A DNA stretch of 64,000 nt, taken from assembly GCF_006636205.1 (NCBI RefSeq), contig NZ_VIGB01000003.1, positions 806,001 through 870,000 on the forward strand, written 5' to 3'. Below the pieces are notes generated by a model, which was given only the letters and a program-made list of their open reading frames with translations, searched no databases and was not told the DNA's origin. The position numbers and the translations under genes are program-made. This document shows positions 1-9,185 of the stretch, in pieces. The DNA comes from Kitasatospora acidiphila (lineage in GTDB: Bacteria; Actinomycetota; Actinomycetes; Streptomycetales; Streptomycetaceae). Within the stretch, counting starts at the first letter, position 1. The number at the start of each line of letters is the position of its first letter.

Positions 1-103
1 GCAGCGACACGTCCAGCGGGATGAACGTGCGGGAGACCGCCTCGTGCCAGTACTCGGCGCGGTCGGCGGTCGGTATCGCGGTGGTGTCGAGAACGACGGA
101 CAT
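1..103 (-). CDS. AraC-family regulator, N-terminal fragment (cut by window edge)
   Basis: Only the first 34 codons lie inside the window. The reverse strand reads MSVVLDTTAIPTADRAEYWH and continues with EAVSRTFIPLDVSL. This matches the start of AraC_binding_2/HTH_18 regulators and resembles the N terminus of the AraC protein at 3870-4841 (both have an AVSRT[FL][IV]P[LV][DE]V block). A GAGGAGCG ribosome binding site lies just upstream of the ATG at 103. The DNA-binding half lies beyond position 1, so target and ligand cannot be judged. The two AraC relatives flank the LuxR-type gene at 333-3110. Confidence 0.72.
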   Translation of the reverse strand, partial: MSVVLDTTAIPTADRAEYWHEAVSRTFIPLDVSL

Positions 104-332
104 CAGCGCTCCTCGGACGATTGCGGGCGCGCCGAACTCACGGTCCGGCGTCGCGGCTGTCGGGCGGGCGCGGGACCGGCGCCTGCCGCCAACTCCATCC
201 CACCGTCGGCCGCCGCCGTGAACCAGGAAGAACAACAGGAGGAACTTCGCCACCGGTGCCGTGCCGTCCGTCCTCACCACGGGCGGCGGCGGTGCGCCCC
301 ACGAGGGGACCTTGCGCGGGACACCCGGCAGG

Positions 333-3110
333 TCAGCGGGTGTCGAGGGCGCGGGCGAGCGCGGCCCGCGAGGTGATGCCGAGTTTGGGGAAGACCTTGT
401 AGAGGTGGGCGGCGACGGTGCGGGGCGACAACTGGAGCCGCTGCCCGATCTCCTTGTTGGTCAGGCCGGTCGCGGCCAGCCGGGCGATGCGCAGTTCCTG
501 GCCGGTCAGGGCGGACTGCGGATCGGCCGGTCCGTCCGGCAGCGGGGCCACCGCGTCGCCGGCGGCCCGCAGCTCCTCCTCGCAGCGCTGCGCCCAGACG
601 GCCGCTCGGAGCCGGCGGAACACGTGGTGCGCCACGCGCAGCACCTCCCGAGCCCCGGGGCGGTGGCGCCGCCGCAGCCAGGAACCGTGGGCGAGCCGCA
701 GCCGGGCCAGGTCGAACGGCCAGCGCTCGGCCCCCGGCACGGCGTACGCGGCCTGGTAGGCGGCCTCGGCACCGTCGTCCTCGGCGGCCACGGCGACGGC
801 CGCCGCGAACAGGAAGGCGTGCCGGCCGGAGATCTCCGCGGAGCCTGCCGCGCGCGCCGCCTCGATGTGAGACCGTGCCTGAGCGTGCCGACCGGTGTGC
901 ACGGCTGCCGTCACCAGGTCGAAGACCAGCGCGTGGTGCCAGGGCGGCCCGCTGGGCAGGTGCCCGGGCGGGGTGATCTCGCAGAAGTGCGCGTACGCCT
1001 CCTCGTAGCGCTGGTGGGCGAGCGCGACCAGGCCGTGCAGCTGGGTCAGGCGGTCGAGGACGTACCGCATCCGGGCCCGCGTGGCGGTGGGCCTGATGGC
1101 CTGGTCGATCTCCCGCAGGCCCGCCTCGTCGCCCCGCCCGGCCAGGTAGTGGGCGTAGTAGTGGCGGAACATCAAGGCGTTGCAGTGGTAGCCGAGCTCG
1201 TCCGCGATCTCGGCCTCGCGCAGGCAGACGGCCGCCTGGTCCCAGTGGCCGAGCAGGAAGTCCTGGTAGCACTTGGCCTTGGCCACGGAGCCCTGGGTGG
1301 CGTAGCCGGACAGCCCGCTGAAGCGCTGCCACAGGTCGCCCTCGGGGCAGTCGAGCGCCGAGGCGGTCCACAGCAGCAGCCAGGCCGAACCGGCCCCCTG
1401 CTCCTCCGTCATGCCGTCGGCCAGCGCCCGCAGTGCGTCGGCCGCGTGTGCTCCCGGGTCGGTCCAGGCGCGCAGGCAGAGCCGGCCCGCTTCGGACACG
1501 TTCTTCCGGTGCCGCTCCAGCGCCCGCCAGGCCCAGGGGTCGTCGGTGTAGGTGGCGGCCAGCAGCAGTTTGAAGTAGGCCTGTTCCGCCAGCCCGCCGA
1601 GGGTGTCGGCACCCGGCGCCGTCAGCCTGTCCAGGACCGCGGGCAGCAGCGCGGCGGAGGACTCGAAGTCGACGTGGTGGCTCTGGTCCGCGTAGACCGC
1701 CGCGTACGCGAACAGCGGGGCGACGTCCTCCGGAACGGTGCTGGCCCTCAGTTGCTCCACCAGGGCCGCGGTGCGGCGCAGTTGCCCGCCTCGGGCCGCC
1801 ATCACGGCGGCCCAGGTGAGCCGGCGGACCCGGTCGCAGGAGCTGGTGCTGAGGGCGGCCGCGCGTTCGAGCAGCAGGGCGCCCTCCGCGTCGCCGCCGC
1901 AGCGGGAGAGGTCGCGGCCGACCTCGTGCAGGCGGTGCGCCAGGTCCTGGTCCGGTAGCAGCGCCGCCGCCGCCTCGTGGAGCAGCCGCCGGGGGTCGTC
2001 CGGTGCGAGGGGTTCGGCCAGGGCCCGGTGGGCCTCGCGGCGGGCGCTGTCGGAGGCCGCGGCGACCACCGCGGTGCGGACCAGCGGATGCCGGAAGACC
2101 AGCTGTCCGGCCTCGTCGATCCGGGCCAGGCCGTCCGCCTCGATCCGGTCCAGGGTCTCCCGGTCCTCCTCGTCCGCCACGGCCCGCAACCACACCCCGC
2201 TGCTGAAGTCCGAGCCGGTGGCCAGGGCTCCGAGCAGGAGCAGGTGGCCGACCTCCGGCGTCATCGCGTCGAGCCGCTCGGCGAACATCTGCTCCAGCTT
2301 GCGTCCCAGGGGCAACCGCTCCGGCAGCGGCTCGGCCCCCCGCTGCTGGGCCGCTGCCAGCTGCCGCGGCAGCTCGACCAGCGCCAGCGGGTTGCCCGCC
2401 GCCTCCGCCAGGACCCGGTCCCTGGTGGTCGCGGCCAGTTCGGGGTGGCAACGTGCCAGCAGGAGGGCCGCCTCCGGCTGAGCGAGGGCCCGTACCTCGA
2501 CGGCTTCGGCCGACCAGGCCTGCGCGGACGGACCGTCCGCCCGGCTGGCACCGACGATCACCAGCGGCAGCTCCGCAGAGCGCCGCTGGAGGAACGCGAA
2601 GACGGTCGCGCTGGACGAATCGATCCAGTGCATGTCGTCCAGGAGCAGCAGCACGGGGGCGGTGCGTGCCGCATCGGCCAGGAGCGCGAGGGCCGCGGCA
2701 CCGACGGCGAACCCGCTCGGGGCACCGGACCGCACGCCGAACGCGCTGTCCAGGGCGTCCCGCTGATGCGCCGACAGCGCCCCGGACAGCTGGAGCGGCG
2801 ACCAGAGGGCCTGATGGAGGGCCCCGAACGCGAAGTCGGTCTCCGCCTCGGCGCCGACCGCCCGCAGAACGCCGAATCCGCGCTCGCGCGCGGCCCGCTC
2901 CACCCAGCCCAGCAGTGTGCTCTTGCCGACGCCCGGGTCACCGCGCAGCAGCACCGTGGAACCACTCGCCCGGTCCTCGGCCTGGACCAGGGCCGCGGTC
3001 AGCAGCTCCGTCTCCCGCTTCCGCCCGACCAGCGCCTGGACCGGGTCCTGCCTGTCTTCCACCACCACTGCCGCCTCTGGATCAGCCGGTCCGCGCTCCC
3101 GGCCGCTCAA
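333..3110 (-). CDS. LuxR-family ATPase regulator (LAL type)
   Basis: A 925-residue, probably cytoplasmic, ATP-dependent transcription regulator of the large LuxR (LAL/MalT-like) class. Near residues 57-65 there is a Walker A motif (GDPGVGKST) and near 150 a Walker B-like VLLLLDDMHW. A long alpha-helical, TPR-like middle follows. The last ~60 residues form a LuxR helix-turn-helix (LTGQELRIARLAATGLTNKE, then a PRTVAAHLYKVFPKLG recognition segment). Length is normal for the class. The longest frame begins with TTG at 3110; a run of three GTG codons about 15 codons in is an equally plausible start. No operon partner is evident and the inducer is unknown. In streptomycetes such proteins often control secondary-metabolite or sugar genes, but nothing here identifies the target. 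Confidence 0.9.
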   Translation of the reverse strand: MSGRERGPADPEAAVVVEDRQDPVQALVGRKRETELLTAALVQAEDRASGSTVLLRGDPGVGKSTLLGWVERAARERGFGVLRAVGAEAETDFAFGALHQALWSPLQLSGALSAHQRDALDSAFGVRSGAPSGFAVGAAALALLADAARTAPVLLLLDDMHWIDSSSATVFAFLQRRSAELPLVIVGASRADGPSAQAWSAEAVEVRALAQPEAALLLARCHPELAATTRDRVLAEAAGNPLALVELPRQLAAAQQRGAEPLPERLPLGRKLEQMFAERLDAMTPEVGHLLLLGALATGSDFSSGVWLRAVADEEDRETLDRIEADGLARIDEAGQLVFRHPLVRTAVVAAASDSARREAHRALAEPLAPDDPRRLLHEAAAALLPDQDLAHRLHEVGRDLSRCGGDAEGALLLERAAALSTSSCDRVRRLTWAAVMAARGGQLRRTAALVEQLRASTVPEDVAPLFAYAAVYADQSHHVDFESSAALLPAVLDRLTAPGADTLGGLAEQAYFKLLLAATYTDDPWAWRALERHRKNVSEAGRLCLRAWTDPGAHAADALRALADGMTEEQGAGSAWLLLWTASALDCPEGDLWQRFSGLSGYATQGSVAKAKCYQDFLLGHWDQAAVCLREAEIADELGYHCNALMFRHYYAHYLAGRGDEAGLREIDQAIRPTATRARMRYVLDRLTQLHGLVALAHQRYEEAYAHFCEITPPGHLPSGPPWHHALVFDLVTAAVHTGRHAQARSHIEAARAAGSAEISGRHAFLFAAAVAVAAEDDGAEAAYQAAYAVPGAERWPFDLARLRLAHGSWLRRRHRPGAREVLRVAHHVFRRLRAAVWAQRCEEELRAAGDAVAPLPDGPADPQSALTGQELRIARLAATGLTNKEIGQRLQLSPRTVAAHLYKVFPKLGITSRAALARALDTR

Positions 3111-3310
3111 GGTTACCGTCCGTCACGACCTTCGGTTCCGGCCCTGGCAGCGGCTCCTGGTTCCCGACCGGACCGACGTGGCTGAACGGCGGTGCGCCGA
3201 GGGTCAATGGCGGATGCGCGCGGAGTCCATCGCCCGGCCCGGGGCCTGGCTAGTTTGAGCCTCCCGCACGCCGGGCGACACCTCGCGGCCCCTTCCCCTG
3301 ACCAACCGCC

Positions 3311-3339
3311 AGGACAAATGTTGATTCTTCAACTATGCT
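3311..3339 (+). promoter_or_regulatory. Promoter with palindromic operator before the GNAT gene
   Basis: AGGACA at 3311-3316 and TATGCT at 3334-3339 are spaced by 17 bp, a fair -35/-10 pair. The spacer contains the palindrome GTTGATTCTTCAAC (3320-3333), which resembles TTGA-N-TCAA boxes bound by MarR-type repressors. A repressor there would block polymerase. No MarR gene is adjacent, so the regulator would act from elsewhere. Confidence 0.45.
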
Positions 3340-3401
3340 CTCTCGTGCAGCCACCAACGGCCCGCCCGCCGAGGCGATCAGCCGAAACCCGAGGAGGAAC
3401 C

Positions 3402-3707
3402 ATGGAGCAGTCCGTCCACGACAACGCCGAGAAGTCCCGCTTCGAGATCCAGGATGACGGCCGACTCGCCGGTTTCGCCGAGTACCACCGCTCCGGCAAC
3501 GAGATCGCCTTCATCCACACCGAGATCGACCCCAGGTTCGAGGGCCGCGGCCTGGGCGGCCGACTGGCGCGGGCCGCGCTGGACGCGGCCCGCGAGCAGG
3601 ACCTCGCCGTCCTGCCGTACTGCCCCTTCATCCGCGGCTGGATCACCAAGCACCCCGAGTACGCCGACCTGGTCCCCGCCTCGCACCGCGCGCGGTTCGG
3701 CCTCTGA
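3402..3707 (+). CDS. Small GNAT-family N-acetyltransferase (YjdJ-like)
   Basis: A 101-residue protein of the short GNAT family (acetyltransf_CG type). It has the beta-strand AFIHTEIDPRFEGRGLGGRL, in which the G-R-G-L-G-G segment is the acetyl-CoA pyrophosphate loop. It ends with the typical CPFIRGWITKHPEY segment, where the conserved Cys sits in the active-site region. Length equals that usual for the family. The start is the ATG at 3402, preceded by GAGGAGG; the longer open frame upstream lacks homology. It is a single-gene unit behind the operator-bearing promoter at 3311-3339. The substrate is unknown for most members. Confidence 0.88.
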   Translation: MEQSVHDNAEKSRFEIQDDGRLAGFAEYHRSGNEIAFIHTEIDPRFEGRGLGGRLARAALDAAREQDLAVLPYCPFIRGWITKHPEYADLVPASHRARFGL

Positions 3708-3869
3708 ACCATCGCCCGCCGCGCCTGCGGCACCGGCCGGCATCTGTGCCCCCAGTGCACCGGGCTGGTCCCGCAGCGCACCACCGCAGCCCGACAGTCA
3801 GATGACCTAACAGACCTCCCGACCCGCCGACCATTCTGACGTCGCAGGTTCCGGCGAAAGGGCAGTCAG

Positions 3870-4841
3870 GTGGGTTTGGAGGTGACGACCGCATCCGTCC
3901 CGGACGACGAGAAGGCGGCGTTCTGGGGCGGTGCGGTGTCGCGGACGCTGGTGCCGGTGGAGGTGGCCCCACTCGCCGGGCAGCCGTTCGAGGGGCTCCT
4001 GGCTTCGCATCGGCTCGGGTACGTGCGGATCTCGACACTGGAGGCGGACGCGGCGCGCGTCTTCCGCACGGCGGCCCTGATCGCGCGGACCCCGGAGCTC
4101 GAACCCCAGGTCGGCGTCGGCGTTCAGGTGTCGGGGCGGGCCGTGCTGGAGCAGGACGGGCGCCGGGCGGAGGTGCCGGCCGGCGGGCTGGTCCTCTACG
4201 ACACCGCGCGGCCCTACTCCGTCGACTACCCGGAGCGCTTCCGCACCCATCTGTTCCACCTGCCGCGCCGGCTGCTGGGCGTACCCGAGCGCGAGCTGCG
4301 GCAGGTCGCCGGGACGACCGTCACACCGGTCGAGGGCTGCGGATCCGTGCTGCTGCCCTTCCTCAACTGCCTCGCCGCGTCCGCGCACTCGTACTCCGCA
4401 CCGGTCGGCGACCGACTGGCCGGCAGTGTCGCCGACCTGCTGAGCACGTTCGTCACCCAGCTGACCGCCGCGCGGACGGCCGACGGGCCGCGCACCCGGA
4501 ACGACCACCTGGTCCGCCGGGTGCGGGAGCACATCGACCGCCACCTGGGCGATCCGGAACTATCGCCCGAGACGATCGCACTGGCCCACCACATCTCCGT
4601 GCGCTACCTCCACCGGCTCTTCGAGAGCGAGGGGGTGACGGTGAGCCGGCTCATCCAGCAGCGCCGACTGGACGCCTGCGCCCGGGAGTTGGGCCGCCGC
4701 GGCCGGACCGCGCCGACGGTGTCGGCGGTCGCCCAGCGGTGGGGGTTCGTCAACCCGGCCCATTTCAGCCGGGCCTTCCGGGCCGCCTACGGAGTCTCTC
4801 CGCGCGAATGGCGCGCGCTCCGGACCGCCGACGCCGGCTGA
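3870..4841 (+). CDS. AraC-family transcriptional regulator
   Basis: A 323-residue regulator with an N-terminal AraC_binding_2-type cupin domain (~1-200) and a C-terminal double helix-turn-helix (HTH_18, ~220-320). The HTH carries LSPETIALAHHISVRYLHRL and the second-helix signature AQRWGFVNPAHFSRAFRAAY, followed by GVSPREWR. The start is GTG 3870; no strong ribosome binding site is seen. It lies 190 bp upstream of two co-directional paralogous esterases (5033-7235), which makes them candidate targets (inference). Its N terminus resembles that of the partial AraC protein at the left window edge, suggesting duplication. Confidence 0.9.
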   Translation: MGLEVTTASVPDDEKAAFWGGAVSRTLVPVEVAPLAGQPFEGLLASHRLGYVRISTLEADAARVFRTAALIARTPELEPQVGVGVQVSGRAVLEQDGRRAEVPAGGLVLYDTARPYSVDYPERFRTHLFHLPRRLLGVPERELRQVAGTTVTPVEGCGSVLLPFLNCLAASAHSYSAPVGDRLAGSVADLLSTFVTQLTAARTADGPRTRNDHLVRRVREHIDRHLGDPELSPETIALAHHISVRYLHRLFESEGVTVSRLIQQRRLDACARELGRRGRTAPTVSAVAQRWGFVNPAHFSRAFRAAYGVSPREWRALRTADAG

Positions 4842-5032
4842 CGGGCGCCCGCCGGGTGGCCGGAATCCGTGCACGGACAGGCCACCCGCGGCCGCTGTCC
4901 GGGCAGTACCGTCGAACGGCGTGTGCGCGGAGCGGAAAGGCGCGCCGGCGTTCCGCCCCGGCGCTGCGCGCGGCGCGCATCGAGTGCCGCCACGCGCGGC
5001 AGTACCCGTCCGATCACGCCAGGAGCCAAGAG

Positions 5033-6055
5033 TTGTCCGACACCACCCCCTCGCACGGCCGACGACCGGTGCTGGACCAGGCGCTCCAGGAGTTCCTGGA
5101 CGCATCTGCCGGCAACGCGGTGACGGACCTCCCGGAACTCCTCCTCCTCACCGCGGCCGACGCCTGGGACGCCACCCCGGCCGACGGGCGGGACGGCGCC
5201 ACGCCGGCCGACCGGGATCCTGACGACCCGTACGGCACCGCGGCGGAGTGGCTCGCCCTGCCCTGCGGACCGACCGGGCGGGTGCACGTCCAGGTGACCA
5301 GGCCAGTCGGCGCCGCCCGACCGAGCCCCGTGGTGCTGTTCCTCCCCGGCCTCGGCTGGTCGCTCGGTGACGCGGCCTCCTACGGCCGGCTGATCCGGGA
5401 GTTCGCCCTGGGCACCGACGCCGCCGTGGTGTACGTGGACTACGCCCGGGCACCCGCGGCCCGCTACCCGCTGGCCGTCGAGCAGTGCTACGCGGCGGCC
5501 CGGTGGATCCAGGCGCACGGCCGGGAGATCGGGCTGGAGGGCGGGCGGATGGCCGCCGTCGGCGACTCCGCGGGAGCCAACCTCGTGGCGGCCCTGACGC
5601 TGCTGGCCCGCCAGCGCGGGGACGTACGGCTGGTGCACCAGGTGCTGCTGTGCCCGGTGACCGACGCGGACTTCGACACCCCGTCCTACCACCGGTACGC
5701 CACCGGGTACTTCCTGCACCGCGACCACATGCGCCGGTTCTGGGACGCCTACCTGCCCGAGGTCCGGCAGCGGCGGGAGGCGACCGCCGCGCCGCTGCGG
5801 GCCGGCACGGACCAACTCGCCGGGCTGCCCCCGGCGCTGGTGGTCACCGCCGAGGCCGACGTGCTGAGGGACGAGGGCGAGGCCTACGCGGCCAAGCTCC
5901 GCGCCGCGGGCGTCCCGGTGGTGGCGACGCGCTACCAGGGTGCCGTGCACGGCTTCCTGCTCCTCGACGCGCTCTTCCCCACCAGCACGGCACGGGCCGC
6001 CCTGATCCAGGCCGTCGACACCGTGCACATCGCCCTGCACCGCCGTTCCTGGTGA
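5033..6055 (+). CDS. Alpha/beta hydrolase, HSL (family IV) esterase type, atypical oxyanion loop
   Basis: A 340-residue predicted cytoplasmic carboxylesterase/lipase-like hydrolase. The nucleophile elbow is GDSAGAN (Ser in GDSAG), the acid is the Asp of EADVLRDEGEAYA, and the base is the His of GAVHGFLLLD; these match the hormone-sensitive-lipase family. The usual HGGG oxyanion motif is replaced by PGLGW in LFLPGLGWSLG, which is odd. The start is TTG 5033, supported by AGGAGC six bases upstream; the longer frame back to 4739 overlaps the AraC gene and is not homologous. It is a close tandem paralogue of the next gene, sharing most of its length. Substrate unknown. Confidence 0.87.
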   Translation: MSDTTPSHGRRPVLDQALQEFLDASAGNAVTDLPELLLLTAADAWDATPADGRDGATPADRDPDDPYGTAAEWLALPCGPTGRVHVQVTRPVGAARPSPVVLFLPGLGWSLGDAASYGRLIREFALGTDAAVVYVDYARAPAARYPLAVEQCYAAARWIQAHGREIGLEGGRMAAVGDSAGANLVAALTLLARQRGDVRLVHQVLLCPVTDADFDTPSYHRYATGYFLHRDHMRRFWDAYLPEVRQRREATAAPLRAGTDQLAGLPPALVVTAEADVLRDEGEAYAAKLRAAGVPVVATRYQGAVHGFLLLDALFPTSTARAALIQAVDTVHIALHRRSW

Positions 6056-6260
6056 GGCCCGGGGCCGCTGCCGTCGGCGACGCGGGACGCGGCGACGCGG
6101 CGACGGCCAGGCATTGGCCAGGCATTGGGCAGGCGTTAGCCCGCGCGGGTCAGGATGCGCGGATCGACTGGAGGGCGTGCGCCGTCGGGACAGCCATCCC
6201 GGCCTCGCGTTCCTAGCCTGATGACTACCGCAGGACGAACCAATCCGAGAGGTGATCATC

Positions 6261-7235
6261 ATGTCCGAGCAGAACGCCGCCGGCACCGGGCCGACCCTGG
6301 AGCCCGAGGCCCGGGCCTTCGCCGAGGCCACGGCGAACCCGCCTTACCTCTTCGACCTGGGCCCGGCCAAGGGCCGCGCGGCGGTCGACGAGGTGCAGTC
6401 CGGCGAGATCGCCAAGCCGGAGGTCGACGAGGAGTGGATCGAGGTGGCCGGCGGCCCGACCGGCCAGGTCCGGGCCCGCATCGTGCGCCCCGCCGGGGCC
6501 ACCGGCCCGCTCCCCGTCATCCTCTACATCCACGGCGCCGGCTGGGTGTTCGGCAACGCCCGCACCCACGACCGGCTGGTGCGCGAGCTGGCCGTCGGCG
6601 CGGAGGCCGCCGTCGTCTTCCCCGAGTACGACCTGTCGCCCGAGGCCCGCTACCCGGTCGCGATCGAGCAGAACTACGCCGTCGCCCGCTGGGTCGTGAC
6701 CGACGGGGCCGCCAAGGGCCTGGACGCCACCCGGCTCGCCGTCGCCGGCGACTCGGTGGGCGGCAACATGAGCGCGGCGCTCACGCTCATGGCCAAGGAG
6801 CGCGGCGACGTCCCGCTGGTGCAGCAGGTGCTGTTCTACCCGGTCACCGACGCCGCCTTCGACACCGACTCCTACCACCGGTTCGCGACCGGCTACTTCC
6901 TGCGCCGCGACGCCATGCAGTGGTTCTGGGACCAGTACACCACCGACCCCGCCCAGCGCGCCGAGATCACCGCCTCCCCGCTGCGCGCCACCGTCGAGCA
7001 GCTCACCGGGCTGCCGCCGGCGCTGGTCATCACCGGCGAGGCCGACGTGCTGCGCGACGAGGGCGAGGCGTACGCCATGAAGCTGCGTCAGGCCGGCGTT
7101 CCCGTCACCGCCGTCCGGTTCCTCGGCACGATCCACGACTTCGTGATGCTCAACGCGCTGCGTCCCTCGAAGTCCGCGCAGGGCGCCATCGTCCTCGCGA
7201 TCCAGACCCTGCGTGAGGCGCTGCACCAGGGCTGA
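6261..7235 (+). CDS. Alpha/beta hydrolase, HSL (family IV) esterase type
   Basis: A 324-residue hydrolase, paralogous to the upstream gene at 5033-6055. The triad is visible as Ser in GDSVGGN, Asp in EADVLRDEGEAYAMKL and His in LGTIHDFVML. The oxyanion segment is YIHGAGWVFGN, closer to the canonical HGGG than in its paralogue. ATG 6261 is preceded by GAGAGG at suitable distance; a GTG nine bases earlier is in frame. A 206-bp gap separates the paralogues and a strong hairpin (7256-7284) closes the unit. Possibly an ester or lactone hydrolase; specificity cannot be read from sequence. Confidence 0.88.
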   Translation: MSEQNAAGTGPTLEPEARAFAEATANPPYLFDLGPAKGRAAVDEVQSGEIAKPEVDEEWIEVAGGPTGQVRARIVRPAGATGPLPVILYIHGAGWVFGNARTHDRLVRELAVGAEAAVVFPEYDLSPEARYPVAIEQNYAVARWVVTDGAAKGLDATRLAVAGDSVGGNMSAALTLMAKERGDVPLVQQVLFYPVTDAAFDTDSYHRFATGYFLRRDAMQWFWDQYTTDPAQRAEITASPLRATVEQLTGLPPALVITGEADVLRDEGEAYAMKLRQAGVPVTAVRFLGTIHDFVMLNALRPSKSAQGAIVLAIQTLREALHQG

Positions 7236-7255
7236 CCCCCGTCGGCACCCCCGCA

Positions 7256-7284
7256 TCCGCCGCGCCGGACCCCAGCGCGGCGGA
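7256..7284 (+). terminator. Hairpin terminator after the esterase pair
   Basis: TCCGCCGCGC (7256-7265) pairs perfectly with GCGCGGCGGA (7275-7284) across a 9-nt loop. It begins 20 bp after the stop of the second esterase. No U-tract follows, as is common in high-GC actinobacteria. Confidence 0.65.
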
Positions 7285-7365
7285 GGCCCCGCAGATGTGC
7301 TCGCCCCGAGCGGGTCGCCGACCTGATCCGCGCCGCCGTACGCCCCGTCACCAGCTGACCAGGAG

Positions 7366-7650
7366 AATCAGGGCCTGGGCGGCGTCGCGGTGGGCGACCC
7401 CCGCCACGCCGCCCAGATCACCGGCGTGCCGCGGCCACCGGGCGGGGTCGAGGACGCGCTGGCGATGGTCTCGCGGCTCCTCGAAGCCCACGAGACCATC
7501 CTCGCCGAAGCCCGCGACGCGGCCACCCGAACCACCCAGCTCGGCGACGGCGGCACCCACGACCTCCTCTCCCAGCTCATCCGCACCGGTGAGGACCAGG
7601 TCCGGTTCCTCGCCGAGCAGCTCGTGGTCACCCTCAGGACCGGGGCGTGA
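7366..7650 (+). pseudogene. Remnant of a Dps-type ferritin (C-terminal half only)
   Basis: The frame reads QGLGGVAVGDPRHAAQITGV, then a PRPPGG segment, SRLLEAHETILAEARDAA, GDGGTHDLLSQLIRTGE and VRFLAEQLVV. These are the middle and C-terminal helices of Dps/DNA-starvation ferritins, which normally have about 150-190 residues. The N-terminal half, with most of the ferroxidase ligands, is absent. The upstream sequence is noncoding and contains the esterase terminator. GTG 7390 could start an 86-residue protein, but a half four-helix bundle is unlikely to assemble into a Dps shell. I read it as a 5'-truncated remnant. Confidence 0.72.
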
Positions 7651-7750
7651 CCAGTGGGCGGAGGCCGTCCGATGTCGGCTCCGCCCTCCCCGCCCTGCCA
7701 TCCGATCCGCTCCGCTCCGCCCCGCCCCGCCCCGCGCCAAGGAGATCCGT

Positions 7751-8641
7751 ATGCATTCCACTTCCTCCCGCTACCGCCTCGCGGGCCGCGCCGTCCCGGT
7801 GGCGCTTCTGCTCGCCACCGCCACGGCCACGTTGGCCCCGGCGCCACCCGTCATGGCCGACGCCCGGCCGACGTTCACTGCCGCCGACCCGCAGTCGGCA
7901 GCCGACAAGCCCACCATCGTGCTGGTCCACGGCGCCTGGGCCGACGCCTCGAGTTGGAACCCCGTGATCAGCCGGCTGGAGAAGGCCGGCTACCCGGTCG
8001 TCGCGCCGCCGAACCCGCTGCGCGGAGTCGCGGCCGACGCCGAGACCATCGCCGACTTCGTCGCGACCATCCCCGGCCCTGTCGTCCTGGTCGGCCACTC
8101 CTACGGCGGCATGGTCATCACCAACGCCGCGACCAAGACCCCGAACGTACGGGCTCTCGTCTACGACGACGCGTACATCCCCGACCAGGGCGACACCGTC
8201 TTCGCGATCAACGCGGCCCAACCCGGCTCCTGCGTCACGGCCGCGCCGACGACGTTCCTGAACCTGGTGCCGTATCCCGGCGGTCCGGCCGGTGATGTCG
8301 ACGCCTACCTCAAGTACGCCCCCAACGGCCAGTACCAGGGCTTCGACCAGTGCTTCGCGAACCGTGTCCCCGCGGCGCGGTCCCGGCTCCTGGCTGCGGG
8401 CCAGCGACCGTTCGCCGTCAGTGCCGGCACCGAGCCGTCCGGGCCGCCCGCCTGGAAGACCCTCCCCTCGTGGGCGGTCGTCGGCACCCAGGACCACGTG
8501 ATCCCGCCGACGGAGCAGTTGTTCATGGCGCACCGGGCCGGCTCGCACGTCGTGCAGGTGCCCGCCGGCCACCTCTCCCTGCTGACCGACCCCGACACGG
8601 TCGCCCACACGATCACCGAAGCCGCGAAGGCGGTCGGCTGA
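7751..8641 (+). CDS. Secreted alpha/beta hydrolase
   Basis: A 296-residue protein with an N-terminal signal peptide (basic start, hydrophobic VALLLATATATLAPA, likely cleavage after VMADA) and an alpha/beta hydrolase fold: VLVHGAWADASSWNPVI (oxyanion region), VLVGHSYGG (nucleophile Ser in GHSYG), an acid in VVGTQDHVIPP and the His of VPAGHLSLLTDPD. This arrangement is that of salicylate-esterase/pyrethroid-hydrolase-like Abhydrolase_6 proteins. ATG 7751 follows AAGGAGATCC, a very good ribosome binding site. Two cysteines in the cap region may form a disulfide outside the cell. Monocistronic; substrate unknown. Confidence 0.88.
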   Translation: MHSTSSRYRLAGRAVPVALLLATATATLAPAPPVMADARPTFTAADPQSAADKPTIVLVHGAWADASSWNPVISRLEKAGYPVVAPPNPLRGVAADAETIADFVATIPGPVVLVGHSYGGMVITNAATKTPNVRALVYDDAYIPDQGDTVFAINAAQPGSCVTAAPTTFLNLVPYPGGPAGDVDAYLKYAPNGQYQGFDQCFANRVPAARSRLLAAGQRPFAVSAGTEPSGPPAWKTLPSWAVVGTQDHVIPPTEQLFMAHRAGSHVVQVPAGHLSLLTDPDTVAHTITEAAKAVG

Positions 8642-8676
8642 GAGGCCGCGCCGTCCGTCACCATCTTGGAGGTACC

Positions 8677-9138
8677 GTGCCCGGACGCCACCCGATGCAC
8701 GACCAGGGTCCCGCCGCGGGAGGGGACTCCACCGCGCTCCCCTTGGAGGCGCAACTCTTCATCGGAGAAGGACAGTTCATCGACATACCGGTGCGCTTCG
8801 GGTACCGCAGCGACGCCCCCTTCGCCGTCGTCCTGGAGTTCCCCGACTCCGACGAGGCCGTCGGGACCTGGGAGTTCTCCCGCGACCTGCTGTGGGAAGG
8901 CCTGCGCAAACCGTCGGGGCTCGGCGACGTGCGGATCTGGCCGCCGTGCCACTGCCATGGCCGCCGAGAGCTGCGCATCATGCTCAAGGGGCGTGACGGC
9001 ACGGCCCTGCTCGACGTTCCCGCCAAGCCGCTGCGCAGTTGGCTCCGCAAGCAGAGTTTCGCCCTCGTGCCCCGCGGCGCCGAGGCCGAACTCATCGACT
9101 GGGAGGCCGAACTGAGCCGCCTGGTGAGTGACCGGTGA
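8677..9138 (+). CDS. SsgA-like protein (SALP), sporulation/cell-division family
   Basis: A 153-residue member of the SsgA/SsgB family, which in streptomycetes steers FtsZ ring placement and septal peptidoglycan synthesis. Family marks are a beta-rich core, RFGYRSDAPFAVVLEFPDSD, then TWEFSRDLLWEGLRKPSG and GDVRIWP, and a C-terminal SFALVPRGAEAELIDWEAEL. Start GTG 8677 is chosen because GGAGG lies at 8668-8672; the first ATG (8695) has no ribosome binding site. There is no FtsZ partner nearby. A strong terminator (9186-9228) follows. Which SALP subgroup it belongs to needs a phylogeny. Confidence 0.88.
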   Translation: MPGRHPMHDQGPAAGGDSTALPLEAQLFIGEGQFIDIPVRFGYRSDAPFAVVLEFPDSDEAVGTWEFSRDLLWEGLRKPSGLGDVRIWPPCHCHGRRELRIMLKGRDGTALLDVPAKPLRSWLRKQSFALVPRGAEAELIDWEAELSRLVSDR

Positions 9139-9185
9139 CGCGGCACACCACCGCCCTTCCCGCACCCGTCGAAGCTTGAGTGAAA

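Noticed and set aside
4739-5032. Extended N terminus of the first esterase
   Set aside because: Overlaps the AraC gene and lacks homology; TTG 5033 has a good ribosome binding site.
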